Below, piece by piece: positions 46,261 through 57,235 of a stretch of 64,000 nucleotides of DNA. Numbering within the stretch: position 1 is the first letter of the stretch; the number at the start of each line of letters is the position of its first letter. The stretch lies in NCBI GenBank assembly GCA_016584305.1, contig JACEEZ010003825.1, positions 210,163 through 274,162 of the forward strand, written 5' to 3'. The notes beneath the pieces are model-generated. The model worked only from the letters and a program-made list of their open reading frames with translations, searched no databases and was not told the origin of the DNA. The position numbers and the translations under genes are program-made. The DNA comes from Chionoecetes opilio (taxonomy: Eukaryota; Arthropoda; Malacostraca; Decapoda; Majidae).

Positions 46261-46685
46261 GATCTTGTTGTAACACCTCACCATATACATAAAGATGTAC
46301 ATCCATTGACCAAATTCTTAACTTTAGTGAATAGACTCTTCAGTAAAAACAAATAACGAATCACACACTGGAATACACTAGTACTGGTCATGGGTCCCTT
46401 GGTTCACCTATAAAGTTTACATCAATAAAGAAACACACATGGTCAAAAGAGTTGGTAAATAACTTCAATTGAGCAGAACCACTACACTAATGATCACAAA
46501 ACTAGTATTCAAGTGTTAGAAGCAAAATGAGCATGGTGTTTGAAGAAAAAAGCCAAAACTTGCTTGATCAAGATGATGTGGCCACTTAACCTGAACACCA
46601 GGAAGTGATTTCTATAGAGATGACAATCATGCAATAACCCAGCATGTGACTGGTCAGCAAGTTCCACTCAGCTCATTGTGATTGC

Positions 46686-47012
46686 TTATAGCCTGTCAGT
46701 AACCATCATGCCTTGTGCTTGCACATCATGATTTGTGGTTTTCTGATTGAGGTAAAACTGCCACCCAGAGACACCAAGAGTAACAATGTAGAGACAAGCA
46801 GCAATGAAGCAGTTGAAGGAGCAGTTCTTGAAGCCTTTGGCGACATCTGTAATAAAGTTTTCCTTGCTGTCATATGAGGACTCCAGATGCAGGTCTTCAA
46901 AGAAAGCACCGGCCTCAAAGTATAAGAGACCTGCCATCACCAGCAGCTGCACTATGCCCCACACACTGATCACCACCAGACACAGGGATAACTTGTAGCC
47001 ACAGAACGTCAT
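46686..47012 (-). CDS. Ribonuclease kappa-like protein, copy 1 (derived)
   Basis: 108 residues from the ATG at 47012 to TAA at 46686. The exon begins at about 47043 after a TTTCCTCACAG-like acceptor, so an upstream 5'UTR exon is expected. RNase kappa is a two-membrane-span protein associated with V-ATPase and endocytic uptake; older work reports endoribonuclease activity. Family features are CGYKLSLC, SVWGIVQLL, NCSFNCFIAACLYIVTLGVS and QFYLNQ. Compared with copy 2 and with family members I know, it departs in the first loop (AGLLYFEAGAFFEDLHLE instead of GLFFY...EDLPLE). It also has a longer tail (NHDVQAQGMMVTDRL). The duplication seems to stop before the promoter-side exon, so this copy may be unexpressed or use another promoter. 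Intact frame; function uncertain. Confidence 0.75.
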   Translation of the reverse strand: MTFCGYKLSLCLVVISVWGIVQLLVMAGLLYFEAGAFFEDLHLESSYDSKENFITDVAKGFKNCSFNCFIAACLYIVTLGVSGWQFYLNQKTTNHDVQAQGMMVTDRL

Positions 47013-47112
47013 TGTCTGCACACTCTGTCGTCACCTCTTCAATCTGTGAGGAAAATCAGATATGGATTTATGAACTACATTGTATGAACTATTATTAAAG
47101 TATGAACTATGG

Positions 47113-47803
47113 ACTTGTTTAGCAGAGCTGGGCAGTATTTAAATACATTTGTATTTAAATATGTATTTAAATAAATCTGTGAATCTAGAACTGTATTTAT
47201 AAATACATATTGGTTATCACGTATTTAAATACAGTATTTAATTACTTTAATGAGTATTTAAATACATTGTATTTAAATACTCATAATATAAAAATGTAAA
47301 TACGTTTTTATCAGTTAATTTGGCCATAAACTCGCCCACCTATCTGGCAACCCTGATGTTACAGTGAACCAATGCTTCCACTTTCAAGGAAATTTCCTTA
47401 TTTTAAGGAAATTTAGGCCTGAGAAGGAAATTTCTAAGGAAACGCAAAATCTAAGGAAATCCATTTTTTTGGACATTTCTAGAGATTGGAGATCTCTTTC
47501 TGAAGATTTCTAGAGGATTACTTTTTATTTTATTAAAAAAAAGGGAAATATACAATAGGAAAGTATCCTTTTATCATTTATCAAGCATTTTATATTGTTA
47601 ATAATGAATTACTGAATACATGTTAAAATTTGTGTGTACCTATTTAGAATGTATTTACAAATGTATTTAAATATAATTAATGTATTTAGTATTTAGATAC
47701 ATTCGTAAAATGTATTTAGTATTTGGTATTTAGATACATTTCTCCCATGTATTTAGTATTTAGTATTTAAATACAATCAATGTATTTAGTGCCCAGCTCT
47801 GCT
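47113..47803. mobile_element. Non-autonomous element rich in GTATTTAAATAC palindromes
   Basis: The ends are AGCAGAGCTGGGCA and TGCCCAGCTCTGC. The interior repeats GTATTTAAATAC-like words many times. The second duplication copy lacks it (GGACTTGTGAACTTACAGG near 60572-60590). CTTGT stands on both sides of the insertion, so an approximately 5-bp target duplication is likely. Noncoding. Confidence 0.7.
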
Positions 47804-48095
47804 TGTGAGCTTACAGGTATGGAAGTGTTTAATAGCTTATTCAATATTATATTATGTAGCCTGTTCAAGTGTTCAATAACCTGTTTAATAGTCATTTATA
47901 TTCTGTCACATGAATAGACATCTTATAAGCTCACACATTGCGCTGTCTGATTTATTTTTGCATGGAGTCCCAGAGTATTAAAAGAATGCAAAGAGGTTGT
48001 TAGTGAGTCATTAGTGCACATTTTTAGGAAATCGGTTAAGATAGGCGATGTGCTGTCATTGTGGAGGAAAGGAAATGTAGTCCCCATATTTAAGA

Positions 48096-49268
48096 AGGGA
48101 GACAGGACTAAAGTCAAATTATCGACCCGTTAATCTAACGTCAGTGGTAGGTAAATCATTGGAATCTATTATTGCAAAAAACATTAGAGAGCACTTAGAA
48201 AAACATAGTTTGTTCAATGATTCACAACATGGATTCACCAAGGGTAGGTCATGTCTCACCAATTTATTGAGTTTTTATAGGAAAGTTTATGAGACGGCAG
48301 ATAATGATAAGGATTATGATATAATATACCTAGACTTTAGTAAGGCATTCGACAAAGTACCACACGAGTGACTCATAAATAAGGTTAAGGCTCATGGAAT
48401 AGATGGGAAGGTTCTTCGTTGGATCAGAGCTTGGCTAAGTGATAGGCAACAAAGGGTTACAATTAATGGTTCTAAATCTGAATGGGGACAGGTGATAAGT
48501 GGAGTTCCACAAGGGTCTGTTTTGGGTCCATTACTAATTTTGATTTACATCAACGACTTGGATAGTGGGATTAGCAGTGATATCAGCAAGTTTGCTGATG
48601 ATACTAAGGTAGGTAGGATTATTGGATCACAGTCTGATGTAAACATATTGCAGGGAGACTTAGATAAACTTAATGAGAGGGTAGTCAGATGGCAGATGGA
48701 ATTTAATATTGATAAGTGCAGCGTTATGAATGTTGGTAGAAAAAACACTGGTAATAGATACACCATACGCAATGTATCGCTGAAAAGATCAGAAGGTGAA
48801 ACAGATCTTGAAGTAAGGGGGAGCCCAGACCTCCGACCTAGGAAATAATGTATTGAGGCTAGAAATAGAGCTAATAGAGTATTAGGATTCATTACCAGAA
48901 GTGTTAAAAGTAGAAGTGCGGAAGTTATTCTAAAGCTTTATCTGGCTCTAGTCAGACCTCACCTAGACTATGCGGTTCAGTTTTGGTCTCCATATTACAG
49001 GATGGATATAGCCTTGTTAGAATCAGTACAGAGAAGGATGACCAAAATGATACAAGGGATGCGTAACTTTAGTTATGAGAAGAGATTGGAGCTATTAAAG
49101 TTACACTCAGTCGAGAGATGCAGAGTAAGGGGCGATCTGATAGAAGTTTTTAAGTGGATAAAGGGATTTAATAAAGGAGAGGTAGGAAAAGTTCTTACGG
49201 CTATTAACCAGGGTAGAACAAGAAGTAACGGATTCAAGCTGGAAAAGTGCAATTTAAAAAAGAAATAG
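48096..49268 (+). pseudogene. LINE reverse transcriptase pseudogene
   Basis: One reading frame (with an early frameshift near 48113) covers the finger, palm and thumb regions of a LINE reverse transcriptase, with two stops. The FADD box, the DFSKAFDKVPH block and the VPQGSVLGP block are intact. The endonuclease domain that normally precedes it is absent because of 5' truncation. Confidence 0.85.
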
Positions 49269-49403
49269 GGAAAAACTGGTTCACAAATAGGGTGGTGAAT
49301 GACTGGAATGGTCTCAGTAGACAGGTAGTTAGTGCGGAGTCATTAGGGAGCTTTAAAGAGAGGCTGGATAGTTTCATGGATGGGGATGAAAGGTGGATGT
49401 AGG

Positions 49404-49443
49404 CAGTGGCGTACCCAGAAAATTTAAAAGGGGGGGGCCAAAA

Positions 49444-49478
<35 letters not shown>

Positions 49479-49479
49479 A

Positions 49480-49515
<36 letters not shown>

Positions 49516-49525
49516 CATACAACAC

Positions 49526-49608
<83 letters not shown>

Positions 49609-49617
49609 CATACAAAC

Positions 49618-49675
<58 letters not shown>

Positions 49676-49760
49676 TATATTTATATATTATAATTTATTC
49701 TTTGCAAAGGGGGGGGCCATGGCGCATGCCCCCCCCCCCCCCCCCCTCGGTACGCCACTG
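49404..49760. mobile_element. hAT-like MITE nested in the LINE 3' end
   Basis: The ends CAGTGGCGTACC and GGTACGCCACTG are perfect inverted repeats. The target duplication GATGTAGG is perfect (49396-49403 and 49761-49768). The interior is mostly (TA)n with G-run and C-run blocks near the ends. It splits the LINE words GGTGGATGTAGG and GTAATG. Confidence 0.92.
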
Positions 49761-50178
49761 GATGTAGGTAATGTGGTAGTAACAGGAACTACCACGTGTA
49801 GGACTCACGGCCTCTTGTAGCTTCCTTATTTTCTTATGTTCTTATGTTTTTATGAATTCATTTGATATGTTTATTATTTTTATTTGCTTGGTAAATAGAC
49901 AATATTTTTTTTTTAATACATATATGAAATCACATTTCACATTTCATAATTGTGATATTCATATATGAATCACATTTCAGACACATCAATATATTACTGT
50001 TTTTGATCCTGTACTGACATTTATTGCCATCAAGTGTAGCTACCTATAGGTAGTTCAGCCACCACAGTTGAGTAGGTACAGAGGTAACTGAGGACGTTAC
50101 TACTGAGCTACACGAGTAGTAACATTACATAAAAACTGCAATAATGCATGACATAATTATATCATAAAACAAGTATAA

Positions 50179-50238
50179 GAACATAAGAAAATAAGGAAGC
50201 TGCAAGAGGCCGCGTGGCCAACACGTGGTAGTTCCTGT
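50179..50238 (-). mobile_element. LINE 3'-tail minimal copy, only in duplication copy 1
   Basis: The reverse complement starts CAGGAACTACCACGTGTTGG and ends with TTATTTTCTTATGTTCTTAT. Confidence 0.78.
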
Positions 50239-50275
50239 GGTATAGTGTATGAGTTCCGCTGAGGGTCTTTAAGTA

Positions 50276-51000
50276 TGAACCTGACGATCCTCACAGAATG
50301 ATGACCGAAGTGTCGAGAACCCCCACAATCCCCCGCTAGGTTAGGTTAGATTTGTTTCGGTTAGGGTAGGTTATATTTGGGTAGGTTAGGTTAGATTTGG
50401 TTAGGCTAGGTTAGGTTAGATTTGGTTCGGTTAACTTAGTTTAGATTTGGTTAGGTTAGGTTATCGGTGGGTCAAGCCCCCCGCTAGGTTAGGTTAATTT
50501 TGGTTAGGCAAATTTCTCTAGATATAAGGATATTACCCTAGATCTAGTCTTCCTCAGGAAGGCACAGGTGAGGCGAAGGACAGCGTGTTGCCGGGAGGGG
50601 TGGACGCCCGCCGCCGCTAGCAGGGTGGGCAAGTCAACACGGTGGGAGTGGAAGCGCGGACACTGCAGCAGAAAGTGTTCAATAGTCTCCGGAACATTCA
50701 TGCACCAGGGTATGAATGGCAGGGGCAGTGGGGGTCAAGGGATAGACGCCACGGAGACGGGGGTCTACAGAATTTCGCGCAACAACGGTGTAGGTAACCG
50801 TAGGTTGTTGTTGTTGTTGAAGGGCAGTGATGTCAACGGCGTAGGTGAGCAGCGAGGTGAGGGTGACATCCAGGACGCGGGACTTTTGTCTTATCCACGG
50901 CTGGGGGGATGAGTCACTGCGGTATTGGCCCATGGAGGTGATGCGGAGGGCATCGCCGAGCGTGTTATCCTAGCAGTGGGATTCCAGCGTGGGAGGGAAC
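50276..51000 (-). mobile_element. Second LINE type: C-terminus plus CCTAA-rich 3' tail
   Basis: On the minus strand, 50701-50504 encodes a LINE-like C-terminal zinc-finger signature, C..C....ETIEHFLLQCPRF, followed by HPSRQHAVLRLTCAFLRKT and a stop. Downstream come ATCTAGGGTAATATCC and CTAGAGAAATTTGCC, then about 200 bp of degenerate CCTAACC repeats broken by AAATCTAA and AGCGGGGG, and then GTTCTCGACACTTCGGTCAT. A tail-only copy on plus lies at 62945-63185. The 5' boundary is not resolved. Confidence 0.6.
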
Positions 51001-51046
51001 CAAGGATATAACTAGAAAGAGTTATATAATATCCTTGGAGGGAACC
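50992..51046. repeat. Tiny hairpin insertion 3 with perfect 10-bp direct repeats
   Basis: CCAAGGATATAACT pairs with AGTTATATAATATCCTTGG (five-base bulge). The hairpin lies between GGAGGGAACC at 50992-51001 and at 51037-51046. Confidence 0.72.
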
Positions 51047-51279
51047 CACTGAAAGACGATATCCCAGCCCTCGGTGGTAAGGTGCACAGTCTATAACGGT
51101 CTTCCGAACGGCTGGACGAGTTTTGGCTCGCGCTGCGCACCTACGTCACGCGATCCAGGCCACCCCAAGCACTCTCGATCTGCCTCATTCTATCAGCAGC
51201 AAAGCTGAGAGGCGGGTGGATCCGCTTCGTGCGCCCACGTTCATGTCCTATCATATTCTATTTCTAAGATAATATAACT

Positions 51280-51490
51280 AACTAACTAACAATAAAAACA
51301 ACAAAAATAAAAAAAATAATAATAAATACTACTCCCCATTCTATAGTAGTAGTAGTAGCGGTTGTAGTAGTAGTAATAGTAACAATAGTAGTAGTAATAA
51401 TAGTAGCAGTAGAAGTAGTCGTATAGTAGTAGTAGTGGTAATAGTAGTAATAGTAGAGTTAGTAGTAGCAATAGCAGTGGTAGTAATAGA
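51280..51490. repeat. (TAG)n-type trinucleotide region
   Basis: Interrupted TAG/TAA triplets over about 200 bp. It produces spurious tyrosine-rich frames on the minus strand. Confidence 0.85.
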
Positions 51491-51493
51491 CTA

Positions 51494-51803
51494 TTACCTT
51501 ATAACGACACAATTGGTATTAATGGACATGTTATTTACCCAATAAGCAGTACATGAAAACAGCATGGCTGTAATAAACAATACTGTACAAGGTTAAGTGG
51601 CATCGTGTTGGGGCGGGGGAGGAAGGAGGGACTAGGCTACGCCAGCTGAGTCACGTGTCGGGTCACGTGTTACATCCTCCCCCGCCCCAACACGATGCCA
51701 CTTAGCCTTTTACTGTATTGTTTATTACATCCATGCTGTTTTCATGTACTGCTTATTTGGTAACTAACATGTCCATTAATACCAATTGTGTTGCTATAAG
51801 GTA
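51494..51803. repeat. Foldback element, arms about 130 bp
   Basis: The left arm 51494-51621 (TTACCTTATAACGACACAAT ... GTTGGGGCGGGGGAGGA) is mirrored by the right arm 51674-51803 with roughly 90% or better pairing by eye. The spacer of about 52 bp contains CACGTG twice. No coding capacity. Confidence 0.88.
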
Positions 51804-52189
51804 ATGTAATGTTCCATTACTAGTAAAGATAATGATTAAATCATTCATAATTTCACCGAGTGGCAACCGCGAGTACACGCTGTATCACTGTATCGTCACC
51901 TGGATCGCGTGACGTCACTAAGCCCCACCCCCAACCTGCGCGTCGGATGACCGTTATAGACTGTGGTAAGGTGGAGAAGGGCTCTCTGGACGATGTGGAT
52001 GAGTGGGGGTGGCGGGAGAGGAGGAGGTGGAGTGAGGAGAGGGAGTCTGTGTATATCACAGTCTTGCCCTTGGTATGAGAGGTGTGGAGGTGTGTGATGG
52101 CTGGTGGAGGGCATAGAGCTCCGACGTCAGGACGTCCTTCTCCGGTGGGAACCTCCATGTCCTGCAGATGGATTGGCAGGGTCATAGAT

Positions 52190-52920
52190 GGCTGCCGCTT
52201 TCAACACTGCAGAGGTCCCATGGGTTTCTCGGCTACCGGTGAAGCTTACTGTCTCCGCGGCGACCTGGCCCTGCAGGGTGTAGATAACTGCGTTAAGGTG
52301 GTTGACGACATTCTCCTCTTCGACGACGACTTCCCCACGCATCTCCAACGTATTCGCCAGATGCTCAGTAGATGTCGCAAATACGGGATCACACTTAACA
52401 AGGACAAGTTTGTGGTCGCCGCGCCTAGTGTAAGCTTCTGCGGGTATAACCTCTCAGCTGAGGGCGTGGCCGCGGATGAGGACAGAGTCAGTGCCATCCG
52501 AGACTTCGCGACTCCCGCTAACTTGACTGACCTCCGCTCATTCATGGGCCTGGTGAACCAGCTGTCAGAGTTCACCCCAGCCATCACCGCTGCCGCCTAG
52601 CCACTTCGCCCCCTGATGAGCCCGAAAAGAACGTTTACTTGGACACCTGATCACGACGAGGCCTTCAGTCGTGTCAAGACGGCGCTGCTTCGACCGCCGA
52701 TTCTCACTCACTTTGACCCAGCACTTCTAGTTATTTTTCAAAGTGACGCCTCTCGCCTCTACGGGCTTGGTTACGCCCTTCTGCAAGACCATGGCCAGGG
52801 ACGCACATGCCTCGTTCAGTGTGGCTCAAGATTCCTCGCTAAAGCCGAGACCCGCTACGCCACCATTGAACTCGAGCTGCTCGCCGCCGCCTGGGCCGTG
52901 TCGAAGTGCAGGCCTTACTT
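52190..52920 (+). pseudogene. Gypsy reverse transcriptase and N-terminal RNase H fragment
   Basis: It carries the catalytic VVDDILLFD box, a HLQRIRQMLSRCRKYGITLN thumb-side block, FCGYNLSAEGVAADEDRVSA and FMGLVNQLSEF. After an in-frame TAG (52598-52600), RNase H begins with FQSDASRLYGLGYALLQD and TIELELLAAAWAVSKC. It is then cut by the insertion at 52921. No start codon region; 5'-truncated. Confidence 0.85.
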
Positions 52921-54489
52921 CCCAGCTAACCATCACCGGCGGGCCTACGTAGGCTGTAGAGCGGCGAACGGCGGCCGCCGGCGGCAAATTTACCTCCGTC
53001 AGCCCTCCGAAGGGCCGCTGGTGTATTTTCAGACGGGAAAACTTACTATGTTGAAATTAATGTACAGAATTTGAAGAATTGAATATTTCTATGTGTAAAC
53101 ATTTTGAAACAACAGTTATATGATTATCTTGCTGTAGTATTACATCAGTAGTGACAAGCAGCGGCAACTTGACGTCAATCCTCCGGAGGCCCGCTGGGCG
53201 CTGGTACGTATTTGTAAGTGGGAAATATTCATATCATATTATATATATTAACACAGTAATATACATAGTATCTCAATATCGGTACCATCACTATTATTAG
53301 GCCTGTTCAAGCTATTAAAAATTGCTATAGAAGTTTTTATAATAGTTTATAGAAATTATCATATATCAGTTTATTTCAAATATTTCCAGCTTAATCAGGA
53401 ACACCCAGAGATACATAGAAATAAAGATGAGATACGTACATAGGAAGGAGTTTACATGGAAAAAGGTTATCAGTTAGTCTATGTGTGTAGCTAGTATCAT
53501 ATAAAAATAACATTTTATTAATTAATCGAGCAAAGATTACGGGATAACATGTGCACAAGGTCATATTTTCCCTTATTTCTATCATTTCCAACATATTATC
53601 AACACATATCAATACTCAACGGTACACCTAATAAGGAATATGTAGATGATGGAGAATTAACATGGATAATATAATTTAGAACAGAATATTATTTGAATTC
53701 CCTGCTATCAATGCACTAAACTGCCAGACGTACGATAGCCATTACAAAGGGTTAAAAACCCACAAAGGGCCTAAATTATCACCCTTAATCAGTCGATAAC
53801 ATAATGAGAACTTAGTTATAACATGTTTTCGCTCTTTCATTATATCGAAATAGACTGAATAATATAAATGATTGCAGTACGACACGTTTTTTTAGGAATT
53901 CCTCGGCAACGTTGTGTCAGTGACTCGGTGAAATCACTTCAAATCAGTTACTTGGAAAGCGCACAAGCGGGTGGATGTTGTTATGTTGTTCGCCGCAATC
54001 AATATCCTTCTACATGGCTGTACAGTGTTCCACGTACACCAGCATGTATATATATAAACCCAATAACGAAAATGTTTTTGTACTTATGAAATAAACAATG
54101 TCCGTAGCAATTATGATCTCCTTTTCATCGTATTACTGGATAACGACAGGAATATTTATGGTTATACTTTCTAAGTATATTGCAGATATAGTAATGTTTT
54201 TATAAGTGTTGAACAGTCCATTAGTCTAATAATCGGCTAATGGGTTGTGCAAGACCCCTTAAAACATTACTATATCTGCAATATACTTAGAAAGTATAAC
54301 CATAAATATTCCTCCATCAGTTAATATAACAGCGGCAAATGGGCAAATGCCCTACGGCGGGCCGCTCCAGCGGCCCGCCGGTGAGCCTCTGAGCAAATCC
54401 CCAGCGGCCCTACGTCGTACACTTCCGTCGGGCCGCCGGTAAGACATACGGAGGGCCTCCGGAGGCCCTCCGTCTTTGTGTTTGCTGGG
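52921..54489. mobile_element. Non-autonomous DNA element inserted in gypsy RNase H
   Basis: The left end is CCCAGCTAAC. The right end is GTTTGCTGGG, an inverted repeat of 10 bp with one mismatch. TT on both sides (52919-52920, 54490-54491) suggests a 2-bp target duplication; removing the element and one TT restores the gypsy reading frame. GC-rich palindromes (GGGCCTCCGGAGGCCC) lie near the right end. It has no transposase-like frame. A perfect 52-bp-arm hairpin lies inside (54149-54312). Superfamily not assigned. Confidence 0.68.
54149..54312. repeat. Perfect inverted repeat, 52-bp arms
   Basis: Arm 54149-54200 (GGAATATTTATGGTTATACT ...) and arm 54261-54312 (... AGTATAACCATAAATATTCC) are exact reverse complements over 52 bp, with a 60-bp spacer. 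Confidence 0.95.
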
Positions 54490-55879
54490 TTGATAGGCCT
54501 ACAGAGCTTCACGTTGATGACGGACCATCGACCCCTGATTCTCACCCACTACACTTTGGACGCGGTTGAGAACCCTCGCCTCCAACGCCTCAAGGAGAAG
54601 GTTTCACCCTACCTGTTTACGGCCGTGTGGCGTGCTGGGAAGCAGCTCTGCATCCCCGATGCCCTGTCACGAGCCCCAGTTAGCCACCCCACGCCAGAGG
54701 ACGAGATGGTGTGCGCCGAAGCCGCAGCACACCTCAGGAGCGTCATGTCCCTCAACGCCATCAACCAGGATCAGCATCAACGTCATCAACAAGGGTCCAG
54801 AACCAGGACCCTTCACACCTCGATCCGCCACACCAAGACGCCGATAGGGCGATCCAGCAGGAACTCCGAGCCGCAGCAGCGACAGACCCGTCGTACACCC
54901 GCCTACGGGACTGCGTGACGTCAGGATTCCCTCCTAATCGGTACACCCTGCACAGCTCTCTACTCCCCTACTGGAAGTTCCGTGACTGCCTGTACGCAGA
55001 CGGGGAGCTGGTCCTGTACGGCCAGAGAATTGTGGTTCCTGCAGCCCACCGCCGCCGCATCCTTGTTCGGCTGCACGACAGTCACCGAGGTGTCACAGCC
55101 ACGAAGCGCCGGGCACAGCAGACTGTCTTCTGGCCAGGTATCGATGCCGACATTACCAGCACCGTCCAAGCCTGCGAGCCATGCCAGATCCTACAGCCCA
55201 GTCAGCAACAGGAACCACTACTGTGCGACGACCACCCCTCCAGGCCTTTCGAGTCCGTCTCCGCAGACTTTTTCTCCGTCGCCGGGAAGTCGTTCCTGGT
55301 CATCGCGGACAGACTCTCCGGGTGACCTGTGGTCGTCCCCTGCGGGGCCGATACTACCGCCACGCACACCATACGGCTCTTCTGCCGGTACTTCCGGGAA
55401 GTTGGTGTCCCGCTCCGCCTCAGGACTGACGGCGGGCCCCAATTCACCAGCACTGCCTTCCGGAACTTCACGGATTGCTGGGGTGTCTACCACGCGGTAT
55501 CTTCGCCGCATTACCCCCAGTCTAATGGCCACGCCGAGGCGGCCGTCAAGTCGGTGAAACACCTCATCCTCAAGACGGCGCCCAACGGCAACATCGACAG
55601 TGAAGACTTCGACAGGGGTCTCCTGGAGCTTCGCAACACTCCTAACTTCACGGGACGATCCCCTGCGATGACACTTTATGGCCACCCGCTCCGCTCCTGT
55701 GTCCCTGCCCATCCTGAGTCCTTCTCAGAGGAGTGGCAGTCCCGCACAGAGGACTGTGATCGCCGAGCTGTCGCCCGTGCTGAGCAGGTCAAGGCTCAGT
55801 ACGACCAGCATGCCCGCCCCCTACCCAGGCTGTGTGTCGGCCAAACCGTCCGTGTACAGGACCCGACATCACACCGCTG
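54490..55879 (+). pseudogene. Gypsy RNase H C-terminus and integrase fragment
   Basis: After the insertion, RNase H resumes (SFTLMTDHRPLI, FTAVWRAGKQLCIPDALSRA). A frameshift near 54710-54760 follows. The integrase then shows an HHCC-type zinc finger (HDSHRG ... CEPCQ) and a DDE core: SADFF, then RTDGGPQFTS, then NGHAEAAVKS. An in-frame TGA lies at 55323-55325 and another at 55878. Typical Ty3/gypsy order. Confidence 0.85.
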
Positions 55880-55905
55880 AGACAAGGTCGGGGTTGTTAT
55901 GGGCT

Positions 55906-57235
55906 GGGCAGGGATGCTCGAAAATCCCTCGTAAGGGACAACTTACGAGTGTATGGCTACAATAACCTTACGAGGGTGGGCTGAAGGAGATGCTCGTACC
56001 GAGCCGTCACTCTCGTACGGTTATCGGTGATCTCTGGGTAGGGATATTCTAGGGATATGTGTGGGAAAATTCTGCTAACCAATCACAGAGCAGCGCCTCG
56101 CATGACGCGGCTTTATCTAGCCAATCATCATGCTCTCAGCTGTCAGGGAGCCCGATAAATAAATTTAAAGAGACTTCAAATGCCGCTGTTGTGCTAAAAT
56201 CGGCCTCTTTCGGAAATCGTCACGCAGACGCTTATTTAACCTAAATAACTCTACAAAACTTAAAACAAACCTATCATAAACCTTACCTAACCTAAACCAG
56301 ACCTAAACATAACTTAACCTAAACCTAAAAACTATGTTTGCCGGTGTTGAGCTAAGATCGGCTGATTTCCGAAATAGGGCCGATTTTAGCTTACTATCGC
56401 AAGAATGTTACGATAATACATAGCTGCCACATTAGCCTTTCAGCGTAATATTCTCCCACTGATTACTACAGAGACGTACCCAGGGTATACCTTGATGCGC
56501 TGATCATAGGTTCGAGTCTCGCGTGCCCGAAATTAGTATCTCTAGTATCTTAGTATATTAGTAGCCCGCGCCGTACGTATGCCGTATCCGTGGCCCTGGC
56601 GGTACTCTGTTATAGTGGACGAGAACTGCGCGTTCGCTCTTTAGGTCAGACAAGACACACGGGGAGGGCTAACACCTCACTGTGACACATGTGACACTTG
56701 TGTGCAAGGATAGTATAACTTTATAATATCCTTGCTTGTGTGTATACGTGCGTGTGTACTAGTACGTCAGACATTTGATACCACCACCACCACAGGATCA
56801 TTATAGCGGCCAAACTTGTATGATGAACTATACGTTTTGATTCAAGAAGTCGACCGATATATATATTTAATATATAGGTTTGCCCTGATATGAATTTATT
56901 ACAAGTACTATAGGTATTGTATGTTAAATATGATATATATGGAGTCAATGAAGCAATAAACACATCACATTTCAAACAGGCAAGCATGAAATGGCTCTAT
57001 AATACACAATAAACATAAAGTATAGTGATACAACTTGTAATTTATTGTTTGTTGATCTCTAGCCGCTTCAAATTTCACTCACTTAGGAAGTTAAGGGTGC
57101 TCCCGACCACCCTTAGCCTCGCGGTCCCGTAGCAAGTGAGAAAATGGTTTGAGCATCTCCCTTAGAGGCGCTACGAGGCAAAAGTCCCTTAGGGTAATAC
57201 TTACGGGCCCGTAACTCTTTCGAGCATCTCTGCCC
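55906..57235. mobile_element. Non-autonomous DNA element with GGGCAGNGATGCTCGAAA ends
   Basis: The left end GGGCAGGGATGCTCGAAA matches the reverse complement of the right end (TTTCGAGCATCTCTGCCC) at 17 of 18 bases. It lies within the gypsy remnant. The target duplication is ambiguous because TGGGCA-like words flank both sides. The interior is noncoding and has CCTAA-rich words (56265-56335), a tRNA-like B-box (GGTTCGAGTC at about 56509) and a tiny hairpin (56704-56735). Confidence 0.62.
56697..56742. repeat. Tiny hairpin insertion 4 with perfect 8-bp direct repeats
   Basis: GCAAGGATAGTATAA pairs with TTATAATATCCTTGC (one mismatch), between CTTGTGTG at 56697-56704 and 56735-56742. Its arm is close to that of hairpin 3 (AAGGATAT...). 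Confidence 0.72.

Larger units (their letters stand above)
47962..49850 (+). mobile_element. 5'-truncated non-LTR retrotransposon (CR1/Jockey-like LINE), damaged
   Basis: It begins in the reverse transcriptase region and ends with the tail unit and a TTCTTATG repeat. Motifs on + include NDSQHGFTKGRSCLTNLLSF, DIIYLDFSKAFDKVPHE, VPQGSVLGPLL, KFADDTK (catalytic FADD) and LALVRPHLDYAVQFWSP. There is a frameshift near 48113 and in-frame stops at 48369-48371 and 48846-48848, so it is inactive. A hAT-like MITE (49404-49760) interrupts its 3' end. The sister duplication at about 60742 has no insertion. It is the parent type of the 16 shorter copies listed in this window. Confidence 0.88.
46107..50275. 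repeat. Segmental duplication, copy 1 (carries RNASEK copy 1)
   Basis: Blocks 46107-46720, 46735-47120, 47803-47962, 49850-50175 and 50239-50275 match 58665-59258, 59967-60320, 60578-60742, 60742-61045 and 61110-61145 in the same order and orientation. The gaps between blocks are insertions present in only one copy. Confidence 0.85.

Noticed and set aside
50340..50500. Interstitial telomere call for TTAGG-like repeats
   Set aside because: The units are degenerate and interrupted by AAATCTAA, and the same block recurs as a LINE tail at 62945, so a telomere remnant is not needed.
56480..56530. tRNA fragment with GGTTCGAGTC B-box
   Set aside because: Only a B-box-like half was visible and no full tRNA fold could be drawn; it lies inside a DNA element.
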